From contig JAQGEQ010000192.1 in NCBI GenBank assembly GCA_034620365.1, positions 4,211,001 through 4,275,000 on the forward strand: a stretch of DNA of 64,000 nucleotides, in the 5' to 3' direction. Positions 63,976 to 64,000 of the stretch are shown piece by piece (within the stretch, counting starts at the first letter, position 1; the number at the start of each line of letters is the position of its first letter). Position numbers and translations under genes: made by a program. The notes beneath the pieces are model-generated. The model searched no databases. It had not been told where the DNA came from and saw only the letters and a program-made list of their open reading frames with translations. This DNA is from Pegea sp. RAD2-039. Taxonomy: Eukaryota; Chordata; Thaliacea; Salpida; Salpidae.

Positions 63976-64000
63976 ACAGAAATGTGCAATGAATGGTCAT

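Overview
This is a eukaryotic, animal (metazoan) nuclear window. It is very AT-rich outside genes. Protein-coding genes are split by many short introns (mostly about 45-60 bases, GT...AG), with TAA, TAG and TGA all used as stops. The gene set (UNC93A, FAM174, COX20, LRRC74-like, caldesmon-like, CYP4, SLC27/FATP, PRRX-type homeobox) is bilaterian. AT richness, tiny introns, tRNA-Ser-derived short repeats and splice-acceptor-like sites just upstream of many start codons would fit a lophotrochozoan such as a flatworm, but the phylum cannot be fixed from this sequence alone.

Layout: 1-3.2 kb, AT-rich DNA without a convincing gene. 3.2-4.8 kb (+), an UNC93A-like membrane protein in 4 exons. 4.8-7.6 kb, spacer with two copies of a dispersed repeat. 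7.6-8.0 kb (+), a FAM174-like one-pass membrane protein. 9.1-10.1 kb (-), COX20 followed 82 bases later by a small coiled-coil gene. 11.4-16.1 kb (-), an 11-exon leucine-rich-repeat plus EF-hand protein (LRRC74-like) with a tRNA-derived SINE in intron 1. 16.6-17.2 kb (-), one possible mini-gene and one orphan exon. 18.6-25.4 kb (-), an 18-exon caldesmon-like cytoskeletal protein (966 aa) with two coding tandem-repeat arrays. 25.4-28.2 kb, AT-rich desert. 28.2-33.1 kb (-), a 24-exon coiled-coil protein (854 aa). 34.9-36.6 kb (+), a two-exon CYP4-type cytochrome P450. 36.6-39.7 kb, decayed retroelement and repeat debris. 39.7-45.2 kb (-), an SLC27/FATP very-long-chain acyl-CoA synthetase with repeats in its 5' introns. 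45.2-54.5 kb, a 9 kb gene-free stretch with repeat and reverse-transcriptase remnants. 54.5-60.3 kb (+), a 7-exon paired-related (PRRX-type) homeobox gene. 63.2-64.0 kb, a second copy of the segment holding the third-helix homeobox exon.

The genes do not form a shared pathway; they look like independent housekeeping, cytoskeletal, lipid/xenobiotic and developmental genes. The only operon-like arrangement is COX20 with its downstream neighbour. Exon models were built by hand from GT/AG sites and reading-frame continuity. Every complete model closes in frame, which is strong internal support, but no transcript or database evidence was available. I did not find a clearly new biological system. 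The strongest points for follow-up are the duplicated homeobox exon, the recurrent acceptor sites directly upstream of start codons (possible spliced-leader trans-splicing), and an invertebrate caldesmon-like gene with expanded coding repeats.
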